NCBI GenBank assembly: GCA_002007465.1
Contig: LNAC01000846.1
Location: forward strand, 232,365-296,364
Reading direction: 5' to 3'
Length of the DNA stretch: 64,000 nucleotides
Source of the DNA: Ailurus styani
Lineage: Eukaryota > Chordata > Mammalia > Carnivora > Ailuridae
The position numbers and the translations under genes are program-made. The notes beneath the pieces are model-generated. The model was not told the DNA's origin. It was given only the letters and a program-made list of their open reading frames with translations, and did not search any database. Of this stretch, positions 43,801-56,713 are shown piece after piece. Within the stretch, counting starts at the first letter, position 1. Each line of letters opens with the position of its first letter.

Positions 43801-46800
43801 ACTTAAGTTCTATCTTCTTGAGAAACCGGGGTGGGGGGCCAAGAGCTTCCACCTCTTCCCACTTTCCTTTATTCGTCAGTTTATGGTAGGGCTTTCACAT
43901 TGACCTCCGTGTAACTGGTTTATTGACAAGTGTCAACTTGGTGGCATAGAGATGTGAAATGGTCTGATGTTTCTCTAGTCACTGCTTTCTGCTGAACTCT
44001 GTCAAATTACCCTTAACATTAGCTGGAGTGGAGTCCATAGCTGAATGGTCAGAACTACCAGTGTGTCTCTGAACTGAAACTCTCCCCTCGGCCCACTGTA
44101 GGCTGCGCCTGTAGATGGAAGTGAGGAGGGGGCAGTGTTTACTAGCTCGTTCCTCTTCCCGTTCCAGAGCTTTGGGGCCCACCTCCTGGGGTCAGGTGCA
44201 GGGACAGTGGGCTGTGGAGGCAGGCTTCCTAGAGAAGGGGTCCCCGTGTTGGGGGAGGCATCTCTACTTTGGCTTGCTGCCATGGCTGACCTAGTGGTCT
44301 CTGTGTGGATGGCGAGCTGGTGTCCCTGGGGCAGAGTCTAGCTTATGCCAGCACAGTCCATCCCTGAGGATGCCCTTAGAGGCAGCTGGTATCTTCAGCC
44401 CCATGAAGGGTGCACACTTGCCCCCTTTCTGTGGGGGGTTGAGCGGCAGTGTTTCTTGGGCGGTCCTGTGGCTCTGGCCCATCCTCTCTTCTCTGCACCT
44501 TTGTGTGGCTGCACAGGAGCAGCTAAGGCCCTACTGTGCCTTCAGGGGCCCCATGGGATCAGGGGTGTGGGTACCCTCTTTCTTCCTAAACACTGTACCT
44601 CAGTGCCCCCCTTATGGGCTCCTCCAAGCCTTCTGTCTTGAGCGATCCCCTGGGGAAAGTGGATGCCATGTTCTACCCTCATGTGAATCCCGAAACTCCA
44701 GGGGACTCACGTCAGCTTCATCTGGCATTACTACCTCCCTAGGTTTGGTTCCTCTCTCCTGGCAGTGTGAGGTGGGCTACAGATAATGCAGCTCATCAAG
44801 CATCCAGCTGGGAAGGGAAATGCCAGCTTCCCCTCTTGTGGGCAACCCCTCCCCCCATTTCTATGAGGGCTTCTCTCGAGCCCCTTTCATCGAAAGAGTA
44901 TGTTCTCTCTGAGACCAGTTTCCCCAGTGATCCTCTTTTTTCCCCTCCCTGTCTCTTACATAGACTGTGTGTGTGTGTCTGTCGTGGTTTGTACTGTGGC
45001 CTGGTGTTAGAGGGCCTGTTTCAGTTTCTTGATAACACCGCTGGGGAGGTGTCTGCTACTAGTGGCTTTCTAGATGTGCGATAGTGACGCTTCTTTGCTT
45101 TTAGCTATGTCCCCATGACCAGCCTGGGGCAACAGTAGCAATCCCAGCTGACATCCTGCACACACATTGAGGGAGAGGATTTGTGTATGACAGGAACAAT
45201 TTTAGAAGCATCATGAGGGTTTCTATCCTCCCCTCCAAGCTACCTTTCAACCCAAAGAGCTCCAATTGCTCCCATGCCTTTAGTTACCACCTCCGTGTGG
45301 GAGACCCCCAAACCTGTCACCAGCCCTGAGTTCTCTGTGGCTCTGTCTCCACTTGGACATCCGACCAAATTTCAATATGCTCATATCCAGCCTCTTTCTC
45401 CTTCTCCTCTCTTCTCTATGATCTGAACCACCGTTTTCTGTGTATTAAGAACTTGCTCAGCGAGCACTGATGGAGCACTCACTACAGCACCAAGCTGTGT
45501 GATAGATGCTGGCAATCCAGTGATGACGAAGAATAGTGCTTGGCTTCAAGGGGCTTTTGGCCCAGCGAGGGCCATCCACCTAAGGAGAGACTCTTGGACG
45601 AAATGGAAAGCGAAAAGGCAAGCATAGGGGTGGAGAGTTGTCATGAGTTAGCTCACTACCCTCTAAGCTCCTGGGCACTCAGGAAGAGCTTCCTGGAGGA
45701 GATGCCCTTTGGGCCCAGTCCTGAATTGTAGTAACTGGCAGGGTAAGAAATATTTGAAGGGTATCCCGTGGAAAGAGAAGAGTGAGAATAAAGGCATGGG
45801 TGCATGAAATAGCATGGGGTACACTGAGAAATTGAAGCACTTCCATGTTCCTGGGATCTAATATGCAGGGGAGGAAATGGTAAGAGATGGGCTGGTTTTC
45901 TTTCTCCATTCATGGGCCTCTGTCCTTCCAGTCCCCCATGTGCAGGGAGCTGTGGCTGACTCCTCTTTAGCAGGATGTTGTTCCGGCCATCCATCCCACA
46001 AGAGGATGAATGAGAGGTTGAGTTGGCTGATCACATGGCATCTTCCCACTTCCCACTTTCCTATCCTGTCATTGGTAGGTAAGGATAATGATGTCTCTCC
46101 TAGGGGAGGTGGCCTGGGGGAACCATATGAAGATGGGAGTCTATTTAGAGTAAGGCTGCTACCCCATGGCTCGCCCCTGTGCCCTGACCTTCCTCTGGGC
46201 TCAGCTCTTGGTCTGAACGCTGAATCTCCTTGATCCTTGACTTCCCTTCACTTTCTTGGTCTCTGAGTTTGTAGAATCTGTGTCTGAGATGCCATCTAGT
46301 GACTTGAATAGGCAGCCTAGTTGGATCCATCTCTGTTGGTGTTGGCATTTTGCACATGATAGGATATATCCTCAGAGAAAAGGACTCACCTTTGGGCCCC
46401 AATGTGTCCCTGCAGGACCTGGTCCAGGTCCCCCAACTCCTGGCCTTGACCCAACTGTCTAGGAGGATTGGGACCTTCTAGGTGAGGCCTGCTTGGATAT
46501 GTTCTTCCCTGGCGTGTCTGTATATGTGTGTGTGTTTGTGTGTGTGGAAAGAGATTGGTAGGGAGCCAGTGTCCCAGCTGAGAATCTGTTCCCGGGGCTC
46601 ACAGGAAGTTGGGCACCCTTTGTGCTGTCTCTCAATCACATACACATGCATTATCCACAATAGGAGTGCTCTATCTTAGGTTGATAGAAGGCCTGGTCCA
46701 AGTCCATACCTAGGCATGAGTCTCCTAAGGCGACAGGTACAGACTCAGAGAATGCATTTTCATGATAGCTATAGCTGAACCATTCCAGAGCTAAACATGT

Positions 46801-48539
46801 GTAAGGAACCCATTCATTTGTTTCTTCACTCTTCCAATCTGTACTGAAGCTGGTGTTGGGGATTGGGGGATAGCGGGGTGAATAAGATACCGCTCCTCTT
46901 CTGCAGGGGTTCATGGTCTAGTGCAGCTGGGAGTGAATTCTGTGACATGTGTCTGATGGCACTTGGCATCACAGCCAGCCACTGCCATAGGATGAGGAGG
47001 GCTTAGCCATCACAATACATTTATTTAGTACCTATTTGTTGCCAGTCACTTATGATGAAGGAAAGGCAGGCAGATGGGTAGACAACCTCTTCCAACATTT
47101 AAAATCAGATGCATTGTCTCACTGAGTCCTTTCCCAACCATACCAGTCAGAAACTATTCCCACAGGAGATGAGAAATTTGAACAACAGGTCATTATTGCC
47201 CTTGGTCACAGAGCTATAGCAAGTTTTGGAACCAGAACTTGAACCCGAGTCTTTGACTCCAGAGGATTGCTTGACTAATGCAGTGCCTTGAGGAATTATA
47301 TTTTTATTTCATTTGGTGGAGGAGACTTTCAGTTCCAGGGGACCCAAACAAATAATCTATTATGTCCTGGCTGCACTGAACCTTCCTTACTGAAAGACAG
47401 TAACTCCAGGAATATTTTACAGATGCCTTCTCTTATCTCTAGACGGCTGAGCCATGATGCCCTGAATTCTGTGCCGGCCTAATCTGCATACTGCCCAGGA
47501 ACTCAGGGAAGTCCTTGTAGGCATGGGGCTTGGGCCCCTAGGGAGGATGAAAAGAAGGACATTAGGACAAGGGGGGCCAAGAGGCGTCCCTGCCCCTTGG
47601 GAAGCACCATGCCCATTGTTGTAGGTAGGGACCACTGGGTTGCATGGAGTGCAGTCCATGTGAACCCGCTCTTGTGCTGGGCAGGACATGGTGGTGGGAA
47701 AAGGCCAGGGACCTGTAGATGGAAAGGGAGCCTAGCGGGGCTTATGGCGGTGGGGTCAAGGAGGCCACCAGAGAGGGAGGTATGTCCCCTCTGTCTCTGT
47801 CTCTAGTCTCCCATCTCACTTGGGCTGTGTGGTCTTTGTCCTTTGACCATCTCTGAGCAGCTTTTCTACTATTTTCTGCTCTGCAAGCAGGATTCCTTTG
47901 CTTACTCATGGCTTCTCTGCTCTGCCCCCCCCCCGCCCCCCAGCTAGTTTGCAGATGGCTTGGTTTAATATGGGGCCCACTGTGGCCACGACTGTGTAAC
48001 CCACAGTGCCTATCGCTAACTTGGTCCAAGTTCTTGAGAGGACAAAACCTGACAGATTACTGGTTAGCCAACAGAAGTCTTAAGAACCTTGATGTTTTTA
48101 GACCAGGTATCCAACTCTGATTGAGTCAGAGGACAACATGTGGTACAAGCAGGGCCGCTTAGGGCCGCCCCTTCAGCTGGGGCTGCGGGCAGGGCAAATA
48201 TACCACTGCTCTGCCACAGGCCAACGGTCAGATGAAGCTGCTTGTCTCACTCCAGGCTGCGGGCAGGAAAGCAGGACCAGCCACAGTTTCTCGGGGTCTG
48301 ATTTCCTCCTGATGGGCAGCTGGCTCCCTCCTCAAGGCTCTGGGCGGGAAGGTTGGACCGTTAGGGAGGCCTTGAAGAGCACAGTTTGCTGGTGGGTTCT
48401 TTCTGAACTCAGATCACTTTGAGCCCGTAAGGGAGGGAGGGTATTGTGAGAGACACATACCCCGCCCCCCACCCCGGAATCCCATTTAATTCTCATAACC
48501 CTTCTAGGAAAAATGGGCCTGCTTACTCCTATCAGACCA

Positions 48540-48850
48540 ATGGTGGCACGTTGATATGTTGAGGCATTTACTGAGTGCTTCCTGGGTGCCAAGGCTGGGC
48601 CGGCTGTTGAAGATACAGCGGTGTGCAGTGGCTCACATTACTACAAGTGAAGGGTAGAGCAGAGACCATAGGAAGGAAGAGGGTGACATATTTATCCCTT
48701 TCAGTCCTCCAAACAACCCAATGGGAGAATTTGTGTTTTTAACCCATTGTACAGATAGGGAAAATGAAGTCCAGAGAGCTTAACCTTTTGTAGAAGGTCA
48801 TGCGGTTCGTAAGTGGCACAGTCTGAATATGAACCCAGGGCTGCTGGCCT
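48540..48850 (+). mobile_element. MIR element
   Basis: 'gaggcatttactgagtgctt', 'cctccaaacaacccaatggg' and 'cagatagggaaaatgaagtc' are MIR cues. Confidence 0.65.
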
Positions 48851-49130
48851 CTTATCATTAGTCCAGGAATTCTGGGTCGAGATGGATTTTGCTGGCCAAG
48901 GGATACTTGGGAAGTAATGTTCTCATGGCCTTCGTCTCAGCTGGCTCCTTCCATTCCTGAAGGAGTGGTGGGGAGTAGGACTCCTGGGCATGCCCCTCCC
49001 AGCTTCCCCCTTCATTTCCAGAGCTTCATTCTGGTTTCGCCGTACAATCCTAATCCTCCTCATGGGGTTTTCCCCATCCCAAGGTCACAAAGACTCTTGG
49101 CCTTCTCGTAGGCCACATCATCACATCATG

Positions 49131-49587
49131 TGCTGTGGTCTGAATGTCTGTGGCTCCCAAAATTTTGTGTATTGAAATCGCAATCTCTTTCTCCCTCATC
49201 CCTTTCACCAGGTGAGGACCCAGTGAGAAGCCTGTGACCCAAAAGAGGGTCCTCACCAGACAGTGCTGCTATCACGTTCTTAGATTTCCAGCCTCCAGAA
49301 AGGTAAGAAATACGTTTCTGTTGTTTATAAACCACCTAGTCTGTGGTGTTGTGTTATAGTAGCTTTTTTTTTTTTTTAAAGATTTTATTCATTTATTTGA
49401 CAGAGAGAGACCACAAGCAGGGGGAGCCGCAGGCAAAGGGAGAGGGAGAAGCAGGCTCCCTTCTGAGCAAGGAGCCTGATGTAGGGCTTGATCTCAGGAC
49501 CCTGGGATCGTGACCTGAGCTGAAGGCAGACACTTAACCGACTGAGCCACCCAGGCGTCCCTGTGTTATAGTAGCCCGAGTAGACTA
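49131..49587 (+). mobile_element. MaLR-type LTR (MLT1-like), interrupted by a SINE
   Basis: 'ctgtggtctgaatgtctgtg', 'gtgaggacccagtgagaag', 'ccagcctccagaaaggtaag', 'ttgtttataaaccacctagt' and an end in 'agcccgagtagacta' fit a MaLR solo LTR. A SINE splits it at 49364-49560. No internal retroviral genes are seen. Confidence 0.7.
49364..49560 (-). mobile_element. SINEC nested in the MaLR LTR
   Basis: Complete reverse copy. The perfect duplication tgtgttatagtagc lies at 49350-49363 and 49562-49575. Confidence 0.93.
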
Positions 49588-50329
49588 GGGTGCCGTGTGT
49601 GTGTCTGAGAGCCCTGCTGACCCAGCTGGCTGAGTGGGGCCGTGTTTGTGGCTGCCCCCATCAGCCATTTCCTCTGTGCTCCTCTGAACCTCCCCTCCCT
49701 GGCGTGGTGTGTTCACTGAAGAGACAAGCTGTGTGTGTGAGGGAGAGAGGGTTAGACATCAAAGCAGGCCTTGGCATCGGGACTTTTCATGGGCAAAGTG
49801 ACAAGGTGACAGTCCTTAATTGGCCAGCACAAGAGCCAGCTGGGTCCTGCTACATCCATACAGTCCTCTTGATTTCTTCAAGGGCAGCTGTGCTGGCGGC
49901 CATGAGGTGGCCAGCTCTGAGAGCTCAGCGGGAATCAGGCAGGGCTGGAGAGCAAGGGACAGCCTTCCCTCTGGCTTTGAGAACCCAGCTTTCTGGAACG
50001 GGGGTGAGGGCCCTCTCCTTTCTGCCTGATGGCCTTCATCACTGAGAGAAGGAAATTCTGGCCAAGAGTGTTTAACTCCTAGGCTCTTCTAACTCCTTAT
50101 GTCCTAGTGATCCCAGAAACTGCCAGGGAGAGTGTTGAAGCAATAGTCTTATTTGGCTAAGTTGGGAGAATGGGAGACCTTGAGGTCCCTGCCGGCCCAA
50201 GACTTCCATGTTAGCTGTGGAGAGAAGACGTGGCAATGTCGGAGCCCTGACCTGGCAGAAGGACGTGCTTTGATGTCGTGGGAAGAACATGAGTACAGGA
50301 TCCAGGAGCCAAGCGGTAGGAAGGTAGTT

Positions 50330-50520
50330 GTTAATAATAACACAGTCTTAGGGGCTGGATACCTTACATAAGCATCTTACGTATTTTAATTCATCTAGTG
50401 TTCATGACAACCTTATGAAATAGGTTCATTATTACCTCTTTTAGAGTCGATGAAATTGAGGCACAGAGAGAGTAAGTGACTTGCCCAAGGTCAAAGTAGC
50501 CCCTTAGTGGCTGAGCAGAC
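50330..50520 (+). mobile_element. MIR element
   Basis: 'atttaattcatctagtgttc'-like and 'cttatgaaataggttcatta', then 'tgaaattgaggcacagagag' and 'agtgacttgcccaaggtcaa'. This is the standard MIR 3' part. Confidence 0.75.
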
Positions 50521-51400
50521 AGTCAGTGGCTGTGCTAGCTGGCTGTGCGACCTGGAGCAGGCCTCCGGGCCTCTTCCCATGGGGTAGCTGGTCTTGTAGC
50601 ACCCTGCTTGTTGTCGTCTGCTACATTTTGACACAGCAGTCTGGCCTTGGACTCTCCCAAGGGTCTGAGATGGCTAGGGGTGGAGCTTTCTTCCCAGGGA
50701 CAAAGGAGCTGCCCGGATGATGTCATCCTGAAGCTGCCAGAGCCAGCCTTTCCCGGTTGATCACACTAGTCATTAATCCTCACGTAAAACACAATTTGGG
50801 ACCAGGCTCCAGACCCTGTAGTTGCTCTCATGTTTTCATGTGCCTGATAAACGATTCTGCTGGAAGAGGCGTGAAGGGCATCTGTGGAAAGTGGTTCTGA
50901 GCAAGATTCCTTAGGACCTTTTTACACATCCCTATCCATTTTGAGGCTGCCCTGGGACTGAGAAATGAGAATGCTCACAGCACCAGGAAGGCCTTTGGTC
51001 TACAGTCAGGAAGCCTATACTGTCTTCTCACTGGAAACTGGACAGGGAGAGCTTGCTTGCAGAGCGGCTGAGCCCATCTTTCTCACTGCACATTGACGGG
51101 TGGGAGGGAGGGGGGCTCAGGTTCAGACAGGAAGGAGCGGCTGGAGGTTGACCAGCATTAGTTCTGGCACTGGGACCCTTAGGGCCACACCTGGCCTTCC
51201 TCCGTGCCCAGCTACTGCAGATGGAGCCCTGTTACCGTGCTTCACCTGCATTGTCTCCACTTAATGCCCGTACCAACCCAAGGAGCTTAGCCCTGTTTAC
51301 AGATAAGGAAACTGAGGCCCAAAAGGCAGAACTAGAATTTGGCTCCAGGTGCTTTCTTACTTATATTCTTTGTGTGTCCTTTTAATATTAAGACCTCTTT

Positions 51401-51507
51401 GGATCGAGCCCCACAGCGGGCTCCCTCCTTGGTGGGAAGCCTGCTTCTCCCTCTCCCACTCCCCCTGCTTGTGTTCCCTCTCTCACTGTGTCTATCTTAA
51501 AAAAAAA
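51401..51507 (+). mobile_element. 5'-truncated SINEC
   Basis: Only the 3' half is present, from ggatcgagccccacagcggg to the A tail. Flanks agacctcttt and agatctcttt act as target-site duplications, so the truncation happened at insertion. Confidence 0.85.
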
Positions 51508-51951
51508 AGATCTCTTTATGAATATTTTCCAGAGCGTTTTCTCTTCCATGCACAGACCGTCTGGTAGAAATAATTCCTGAACCAACAACCAGGATGACCA
51601 GTTCCTCCTCTGCTAGTCCAAGTTCAAATCCTAGCTCCACCATGTGCTAACTGTGGCCTTGAGCAAATTGTGTAACTGTTGAAGCCCTGGTTCCTACTTT
51701 GTGAATTGGAGGTGATAATGTCTAAATTACAGGGAATTTTTAGGGTGAAATGAAACTCTTAGAAGGCATTTATTATAACAACAAGTATGCAGGTGAAGGC
51801 CCCTAAATTGGTATTATCTGTAAGGAGTACCAATATTTGATATTGAGTCTTATCCTGAAAATCTGGAATTGAGTTCATTGTAGTGATATGCTAAAGCTTT
51901 TGGCTAATTTCTGAAGAGGGAATGGCTATTATGATTTCATTTATTAAGGTT

Positions 51952-52432
51952 AGAGATAGGCTGAATAGTGGGCCCCCAAAAGTCCATGTCCTAATCCCAG
52001 ACCCTGTGAATATGTTACCTCATATGGCAAAAGGACTTTGCAGATATGGTTAAATGAAGGCTCCAGAGATGGGCAGATTATTTGAAATTGTCTGGGTGGG
52101 CCCATTGGATCCTTATATGAAGGCAACAGGAAAGTCAGAGTTAAGCAGATAGGATGATGGAAGCAACAAAGTTGAGAAAGAGATTTAAAAATCATTTGCT
52201 ACTAGCTCAGAGGTTGGAAGAAAAGGCCACAAACCAAGAAGTGTGGGCAGCTTCTAGAAGTTGGAAAAGGCCAGGAAGTAGATTCTCTCCTAGGGCTTCC
52301 ATAAAGAATGCAGCCCTGCCGACCCATTCTGAACTTCTGACCTATAGAACCGTAAGGTAATAGATTTGTGCTGTTTTAAGCCATGAAGTTTGTGTTAATT
52401 TGTTTATAGGAGCAGTAGGACATCAATACAAG
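51952..52432 (+). mobile_element. MaLR-type LTR (MLT1-like)
   Basis: 'gaatagtgggcccccaaaag', 'catggcaaaaggactttgca', 'gggcccattggatccttata' and 'taggagcagtaggacatcaa' match the order of a MaLR/ERVL LTR. It is a solo LTR with no retroviral coding sequence nearby. Confidence 0.65.
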
Positions 52433-52469
52433 ATCCATATTTTAGTATTTTCTATTCTAATTCCGTAGG

Positions 52470-52700
52470 CATTTGTAAGCGCTGCCTCCAGACTAGGCAC
52501 TGTGCTAGGTGCCTCACCTAAGTGCGTCTCTGTAAACAGCGCGATGAGTGGGTGCAGAGAGCAGGAGCTTCAGTGAGGAAGAGGCGAGCAGGAATCCCAG
52601 TTTTACTGCTCATTAGTGGTGTGATCTTGGGCCAGCCACCTGGCCTCTCTGAGCCTCAGTTTTCATGTCTGTAAAGGAGTTTTACCCATGACTTGACATG
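52470..52700 (+). mobile_element. MIR element
   Basis: 'gactaggcactgtgctaggt', 'gatcttgggccagccacctg' and 'gagcctcagttttcatgtct' are MIR cues. Confidence 0.6.
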
Positions 52701-53779
52701 ACCAGGTACTCAACAGCTTCTAACCTAATTCACATTGCTGCCTACTTCCCCCAACTCAGGTGAACTGCACCATGCTTCCCCGAGAGAGCCCTCGTCCGGG
52801 GAAAGCAGACTCGTGGCTTTTGTGTCCAGTGCCTTCTGTCTCTGGGGCTCTCCTGGGGAATGGGCAGCTGGCCTGCCCAGCAGTGCCCAGGACAGAGTTA
52901 GAGCCAGATGTGGGGAAGAATTCCCTTTCAGCCAGCGCTCTGCCGAGGTGGGGCCAGCAACTTGCCCCCCTGGTTTTCAGGGGGCCCAGGTGTACGGCTG
53001 CCCTCCCCTCGGACTTCAGGTGTGGATCTTTGATGATGACGTCCCAGAGCTCACTGGTGGGCCTGAAAGATGGGCATCTTGCAGTCTGGAATTTGTGTCT
53101 CTGTCCTGGCCTTCATGCCTGTAGGGCTCCACACTCTTCAGGAATACAGGCTTTATTTCAGGACTAGCACAATCATATGGATTGCGCTTTGTTTTGGGGT
53201 GGTGGGTTAGAACAATATTTTGGTAAATGTACACACTGAAAATTGCCCACTTTTTTTTTTTCCATTCTTCTTTGGGAATTCTTCATTTTTCACTCCACTC
53301 AGAGCTCCAAGATAGAAGTAGCCTGAGTTGGTATTTCCTCCAGCCAGTATCTATCTGTTTTTGAAGAGGCAGATTCCCCCTTTGAAGCCCTGTCCCATTC
53401 AGTATCTCCCGTAATGCTCTCAGTAGCTCTCGGAGGCTGTGTTCTCATTCTGCTGCTCTGATGTTCAAGGGGGACGACTAGGCGAGGGCACTGGGTATGC
53501 AGACGATACTACTGTGCCCGTGATTCTGGTCGTTTACCTCCAGCGTTCATCCTGATTGCTCTGGGCTTGTGCCACACTGATGGCTCCTTATTTGAATAGT
53601 ATACTTCGTCATCCCCATTTTAGAGATGAGAAAACCCAGGTAGATGAAGGACGTGTGCCAGGCATTGCAACTTAGCCTAGGGCCCTTGACTCTGAGAACC
53701 TATGAGCTTTTCCCGCCCAGGCTGCCCCTCTTTATGGGAGGTTAAATCACTCTGCCTTTAAAGACCCCATTACAATACC

Positions 53780-54250
53780 TTGGTTTCTTTTCTTTTTACC
53801 ACCTTGAAGCGGCTGTAAAAATATTAAAACCAATTGCCGTCATCTTTCAGACCGCTGCGTTTATGAGATGTAGCTTTCAAATGAATGGAAATAATCGGAA
53901 ACTCCCTCCCCGTTTCATTCTATGGGGGCATTTCAGATTTATACAATATTTCTGAAAGCTCTTATAATAGGGCATATGCACTTAGGGCATTAATGAAGTC
54001 GGCTCAGTGCTGGCTGGTCTCATTTCATGGAGCTAATTGTTAAGTGTTTTGCATACTTACAATTGAACTAAATTATTCCAAGCTAGCTGGTTTCAGGAAG
54101 TGTTAATTATATTTCAGTAAAGGAAAATCAAGGCTAAAAAATCATCCACTTAGAGCTTATCTATTTATGAACATCTCATTCTGGAGATCTCAAACATATA
54201 TTTTAACGCCATGTGAATATTGAGATTAATATTTCTTCACCAAAGAAACC
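53780..54250. promoter_or_regulatory. Candidate conserved noncoding element
   Basis: A repeat-poor AT-rich block contains several TAAT/ATTA homeodomain-type cores (for example gagctaattgttaag, gggcattaatgaag, gagattaatattt). Its composition is like deeply conserved developmental enhancers. No alignment was possible, so this is inference. Confidence 0.3.
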
Positions 54251-54924
54251 TTTCTTCCTTGTTTGAATGGCCCCCTCCCCCCAACCCATCCTTCCAGCTT
54301 TATTCAGCAGCCTAGTCTGGAAGTTGAAAGAAGCCTTCCTTTGTATTTCTGGCGCCTTGAATCTTTAAGTTGGATGCCAGGAACAGCATTAGCTCCATTC
54401 ATCTTGAGACCAACTGGCCTTCTGTAAATGATATTAAGTAATTAATTTACGGGTCCTGCACAGGCCATTTAGGACCCAGTGCTCCCTTGCTCCTGGGTTC
54501 TTTTCTGAGGAACTTAGGAGTTTTTACCTGGGACTTGGGTTGGAGAGGGTGAGTGACCAAGCACTGCCATTCAGGTCTCAGTACAAGACGAGGGGCTGGG
54601 GGGCTGGGAGAGGAGCAGGTCCGGAGGGATCGGCAGTGCCTGTGTTGGCTATTCACACTTCTCTTCCTATTCACTGGACCAGAAGGTCTGAGTGAATGCC
54701 TAACAAGAAGTTATTCTAGTTTCTTTTGCATCTGTTGCTCAGTTTCTTTTCTATTTGTTTTTAACTTTTTGTTCATCCACTCATGCATGCATTCATTTTC
54801 TCATTCAGTACACACAGATCGAGCTATGAAGCCTATCACATGAGAACACTGGACTAGGGGCTGGCATGGAGAGCTGACGGTGGCAGAGCCCCCCCACTCA
54901 GGAGCTCTCATAACACAGAAATAG

Positions 54925-55072
54925 ACTGGAGAGCTGCTAAAAGCAAGGGTGCTGGGCCCCACCCCCGAGTTTCTGATTTAGCAAGTCTAGGGAGGGCTCA
55001 TGATTTCCATATTGAGACGGCTCCCAGGTGACGCTGATGCTCTAGTCCAGGGATCACCCTCTGAGAAACACT
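54925..55072 (+). mobile_element. MER5A-type DNA transposon fragment
   Basis: 'ctgggccccacccccgagtt', 'tctgatttagcaagtctagg', 'cccaggtgacgctgatgctc' and 'ctgagaaacactg' fit MER5A. Confidence 0.7.
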
Positions 55073-55109
55073 GGGAGACTCATGGGATTTAGAAATTATA
55101 TCCCAAGAC

Positions 55110-55912
55110 CATCTTGATTTTTCCAAAAAAGACATACAGATGGCCAACAGACATCATCAGCGAAATACAAATTTAAACCACAATGAGATACCATTTTACA
55201 CATGTCAGAATGGCCAAAATAAAAAACATAAGAAATAATTGTTGGCGAGGATGTGGAGAAAAAGGAACCCTCCAGCATTCTTTGGGAATATAGATTGGTG
55301 CAGCCACTGTGGAAGACAGTATGGAGTTTCCTCCAAACATTAAAAATGGAATTGCCATATGATCCAGTTATTATGCTACTGGTTGTTTACACAAAGAAAA
55401 TGAAAACACTAATTTGAAAAGATATATGCACCCCTATGTTTTTTGCAGCATTGTTGACAATAGCCAAGATATGGAAGCAGCCCAGGTGTCCATTTATAGA
55501 TGAATGGATAGAGAATACACACACACATGCGCGCGCACACACACACACACAGTGGAATATTAGCCATAAAAAATGAAAATTTGCCATTTGCAACACCACG
55601 GATGGAGCTAGGGAGTATTATGCTAAGTGAAACAAGTCAGCCAGAGAAAGCCAAATACCATATGATTTCACTCATGTGGACTCTAAGAAACAAAACAAAG
55701 AGACAAATAAAAACCAGGCTCTTAAATACAGAGAACAGACTGATGGCTACCAGAGGGGAGGTGGGTAAGGGAGATGGGTGAAATAGGTGAAGGGGATTAA
55801 GAGGACACTTGTCTTGAGCACTGAGAAATGTATGGAATTGTTGAATCATTATATAGTACACTGAAACTAACAGTATAGGTTAATTATATTTCAGTAAAAA
55901 ATAAAAGATTTG
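55110..55912 (+). mobile_element. LINE-1 3' end, sense strand
   Basis: It runs from 'gacatacagatggccaacag' through 'gaggatgtggagaaaaagga' and 'gtggaatattagccataaaa' to 'atttcagtaaaaaataaaag'. It is the end of ORF2 plus 3' UTR, and a CA/CG microsatellite sits inside. Frames are broken. Confidence 0.85.
55516..55551. repeat. CA/CG microsatellite inside LINE-1
   Basis: An alternating purine-pyrimidine run, acacacacatgcgcgcgcac followed by acacacacacac. It is likely length-variable and has Z-DNA potential. Confidence 0.85.
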
Positions 55913-56517
55913 TATCTAAATTTATATACATGCTATCACAGAGCTTTTTTTGGCTGGCAGATGAGAGAGGCATTTTTTTTCCCCACAAAGTTTTTCCCAT
56001 TAAAAAAGTCACTGTTATGTCATAAATAATGAATGGAAAATAGGCAATATGTGTCGAGAAATGGCTGTCGAGTGGCTAGTCAGGCTCATGAAACAGCCGT
56101 ACATCCTCCTGCACTCCTTCCAGAATGAGACTCGAGTCCACACTCGTGCAAAATGACAAATTACTCCTTTGCAGGGGCCCTAGGGATGCTCACGTGTATA
56201 GGGGATCCTGGGTGGAATTAATATTTAAATGGCAGTGATACCAATGTCATCTTGGTGTTAAATCTACACATGCCTCAGGCTTCCCAAAGCTTATATAGGC
56301 CTGACCTTGATACGTGGGCACGGAAGAAGGTACGTTAACTGGGAGAGAGAAGAAGGTCGGGGAAGTTCGGTCCACCTGGAGCAGGAGGAATGAATAGGAG
56401 TTTGCTAGCACTGGAGTGAAGGTGGGGTGGGGAACATTTTGGGCAGAAAGAACAGTCTGCGAGGCACAGAAGTGAGAAAACGCAGGGCTTGTTCAAAGGG
56501 CATAAAGAAGGGGTGCA

Positions 56518-56713
56518 TGGGGCACCGGGGTGGCTCAGTCGTTAAGCGTCTGCCTTCGGCTCAGGTCATGATCCCAGGGTCCTGGGATCGAGCCCCGCAT
56601 CAGGCTTCCTGCTCGGAGGGAAGCCTGCTTCTCCCTCTCCCACTCCCCCTGCTGGTGTTCCCTCTCTCGCTGTGTCTCTCTCTGTCAGATAAATAAATAA
56701 AATCTTAAAGAAA
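56518..56713 (+). mobile_element. SINEC, full length
   Basis: Head tggggcaccggggtggctcag to the A-rich tail. The duplication aaagaaggggtgca is at 56504-56517 and 56714-56727. Confidence 0.93.

Larger units (their letters stand above)
37701..49130. other. Intergenic DNA, SINE-poor
   Basis: No SINEC copy is seen over more than 11 kb, unlike the flanking DNA. It contains MIR/L2 relics, (TG)n at 40676, 44965 and 46518, and (CA)n at 42890. The longest open frame (39114-40076, plus) has no recognisable domain and low-complexity hydrophobic runs, and is taken as chance. Confidence 0.7.
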
